Origin: Candidatus Zixiibacteriota bacterium
GTDB taxonomy: Bacteria; Zixibacteria; MSB-5A5; GN15; FEB-12
Length of the DNA: 5,957 nt
Direction: 5' to 3'
NCBI GenBank assembly: GCA_003641345.1
Contig: QNAD01000141.1
Coordinates: 1 to 5,957, forward strand
Shown: in pieces, positions 4,778-5,957 of the stretch
How the letters are laid out: every line of letters begins with the position of its first letter
Numbering within the stretch: the stretch's first letter is position 1
The notes under the pieces: generated by a model
Told to the model about the DNA's origin: nothing
Database searches by the model: none
What the model saw: the letters and a program-made list of their open reading frames with translations, nothing else
Translations under genes and position numbers: made by a program

Positions 4778-5957
4778 TGGTCAGCAAAAAATATGATTTA
4801 GTAATAAGAAACGGACGGGTTATTGATCCTGCTTTGGGGTTCGGCAAAGATGCTAACATCTTTATAAAAGATAGTAAAATTATTAAAATTGAAAAAGAAG
4901 AAGAATCTGATAAAAGAGAACTCAATTCCTTGGCAGAAAATCAATCTGTTGATGCATCCGGAAAAATTGTTGTACCTGGGTTAATTGATATCCATGTTCA
5001 TCTTCGTGAACCGGGCAGAGAAGGTGCGGAAACCATACAGAGTGGTTGTGCCGCCGCTACTGCCGGAGGATTTACTTCGATTTGTTGCATGCCGAATACC
5101 ATGCCCCGTATTGATAATCAGGAAACAGTAAAATTTGTTCAGGATCGTGCAAAAGATGCTAAAGCCAGAGTTTATGTGGTGGGAGCTATCACTAAAAATA
5201 TCGAAGGCAAACAGTTGGCGGAAATTGGTGATCTGGTTGAGATGGGTGCCGTAGGTATTACAGATGATGGTAATTTTGTTCAGGACCCAGTTATTATGAG
5301 GTTGGCACTTGAGTATGCCAAAATGTTTGATATACCTGTTATGCAACATGCCGAAGATAAAAATCTGTGTACTGGCGGAGTAATGAACGAATCATACCAA
5401 TCTGCCAGATTAGGGATGAAAGGTTCTCCGGCGGTTGCCGAAGAAATAGCAGTTCTTCGTGATATAGCACTCTGTAGTTTAACAAAAAGCAAGTTACATA
5501 TTCAACATGTCTCCACAAAAGGGGCGGTTGATGCCATACGTAAAGCAAAAGCCGAAGGTGTTAATGTTACCGCCGAAGCATCACCTCATCATCTAATTCT
5601 TACCGATGAAGAAATTGGTAAAGAATTTAATACAAATTTGAGAGTCAATCCTCCCCTGCGTACAGCCAAAGATCGCGAAGCAGTCATAGAAGGAATTGTT
5701 GATGGTACCATTGATTGTATTGCCTCCGATCATGCTCCACACTCTGAAGAAGACAAAGATGCTGAATTTGACCAAGCTCCTCCTGGAATGATTGGTCTGG
5801 AAACATCTGTTGGTTTGATTAAAACATATTTAATTGACAAAGGCTATATGAATTGGGCTGATGTTATCAGAAGAATGTCCTATAACCCGGCACGAATTCT
5901 TAATTTGGATGGTGGGACATTAGCTATTGGTTCAACTGCTGATATTACAATAATTGA
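4777..5957 (+). CDS. pyrC: Dihydroorotase, class I (3' end beyond the window)
   Basis: This zinc amidohydrolase cyclises N-carbamoyl-L-aspartate to dihydroorotate, the third step of UMP synthesis. The frame stays open from ATG 4777 to the window edge: 393 complete codons with no stop. Class I enzymes are about 420-430 residues, so roughly the last 30-40 are missing. Metal ligands and active-site residues are all visible: H73 and H75 in DIHVHLREPG, N107 in MPNT, D163-D164 in TDDG, H191, H244 in IQHVST, N291 in VNPPLR, and D318 in ASDHAPH. It is therefore a catalytically complete DHOase, not the inactive pseudo-DHOase found beside some ATCases. The N-terminal beta-domain has a somewhat long charged loop (about 40-57). 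The SD AGGAG (4764-4768) lies inside the end of pyrB, eight bases before the ATG, which overlaps the pyrB stop by one base. Confidence 0.96.
   Translation, partial: MVSKKYDLVIRNGRVIDPALGFGKDANIFIKDSKIIKIEKEEESDKRELNSLAENQSVDASGKIVVPGLIDIHVHLREPGREGAETIQSGCAAATAGGFTSICCMPNTMPRIDNQETVKFVQDRAKDAKARVYVVGAITKNIEGKQLAEIGDLVEMGAVGITDDGNFVQDPVIMRLALEYAKMFDIPVMQHAEDKNLCTGGVMNESYQSARLGMKGSPAVAEEIAVLRDIALCSLTKSKLHIQHVSTKGAVDAIRKAKAEGVNVTAEASPHHLILTDEEIGKEFNTNLRVNPPLRTAKDREAVIEGIVDGTIDCIASDHAPHSEEDKDAEFDQAPPGMIGLETSVGLIKTYLIDKGYMNWADVIRRMSYNPARILNLDGGTLAIGSTADITII

Noticed and set aside
4456..5775. Antisense open frames opposite pyrB and pyrC (4456-4692, 4704-4925, 4981-5349, 5280-5492, 5339-5548, 5593-5775)
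   Set aside because: The + strand encodes complete pyrB and pyrC motifs across the whole region. The antisense frames have low-complexity or implausible translations.
1..5957. Mobile elements, CRISPR arrays, tRNA or rRNA genes, defence systems
   Set aside because: I see no direct-repeat arrays, transposase motifs, terminal inverted repeats or RNA gene signatures. The window is almost fully occupied by metabolic and transport genes.

Overview
This is a 5,957-base, visibly AT-rich stretch of bacterial DNA with every supported gene on the + strand. It combines a two-subunit glycine decarboxylase, a fused cobalt/ECF-type ABC ATPase, and a PyrR-controlled de novo pyrimidine operon. A split P-protein, PyrR regulation and a class I dihydroorotase rule out an enterobacterial type of organism. 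They fit several lineages (Firmicutes-like, Thermotogae-like, FCB-related or deep-branching bacteria), and the sequence alone does not let me choose. The pyr genes have clear Shine-Dalgarno (SD) sequences; gcvPB and the ABC gene do not.

Layout. Positions 1-63 hold the last 20 codons of an upstream gene, probably the partner subunit gcvPA. gcvPB (81-1532) follows and ends at a perfect 10-bp intrinsic terminator (1553-1586). The ATG of a double-domain ECF-type ATPase (1587-3056) directly abuts the terminator's T-run. The 207 bases 3057-3263 are a dense regulatory leader. It holds a sigma70-type promoter (3092-3119), an RNA hairpin with the PyrR-recognition hexaloop CNGNGA (3133-3165), and a 31-codon leader ORF (3176-3271) that overlaps the start of pyrR. 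Then come pyrR (3264-3836, TTG start), pyrB (3839-4777) and pyrC (4777 to the window edge, truncated), tightly packed with gaps of +2 and -1 bases.

How the genes work together. PyrB and PyrC catalyse the second and third steps of UMP synthesis (carbamoyl aspartate, then dihydroorotate). PyrR is the UMP-sensing RNA-binding repressor of the same operon. The most interesting part is the pyr leader. The predicted promoter is so close to the PyrR hairpin that there is no room for an upstream antiterminator. The 3' strand of the hairpin doubles as the SD (AAAGGA) of the leader ORF, and the SD of pyrR can pair with a sequence inside that ORF. This suggests control of leader translation coupled to pyrR translation, rather than the three-hairpin attenuator of Bacillus. 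A second point is the ABC protein: its two departures from consensus (Gln for the switch His in domain 1, LSVGE in the domain 2 signature) fall in the same composite ATP site.
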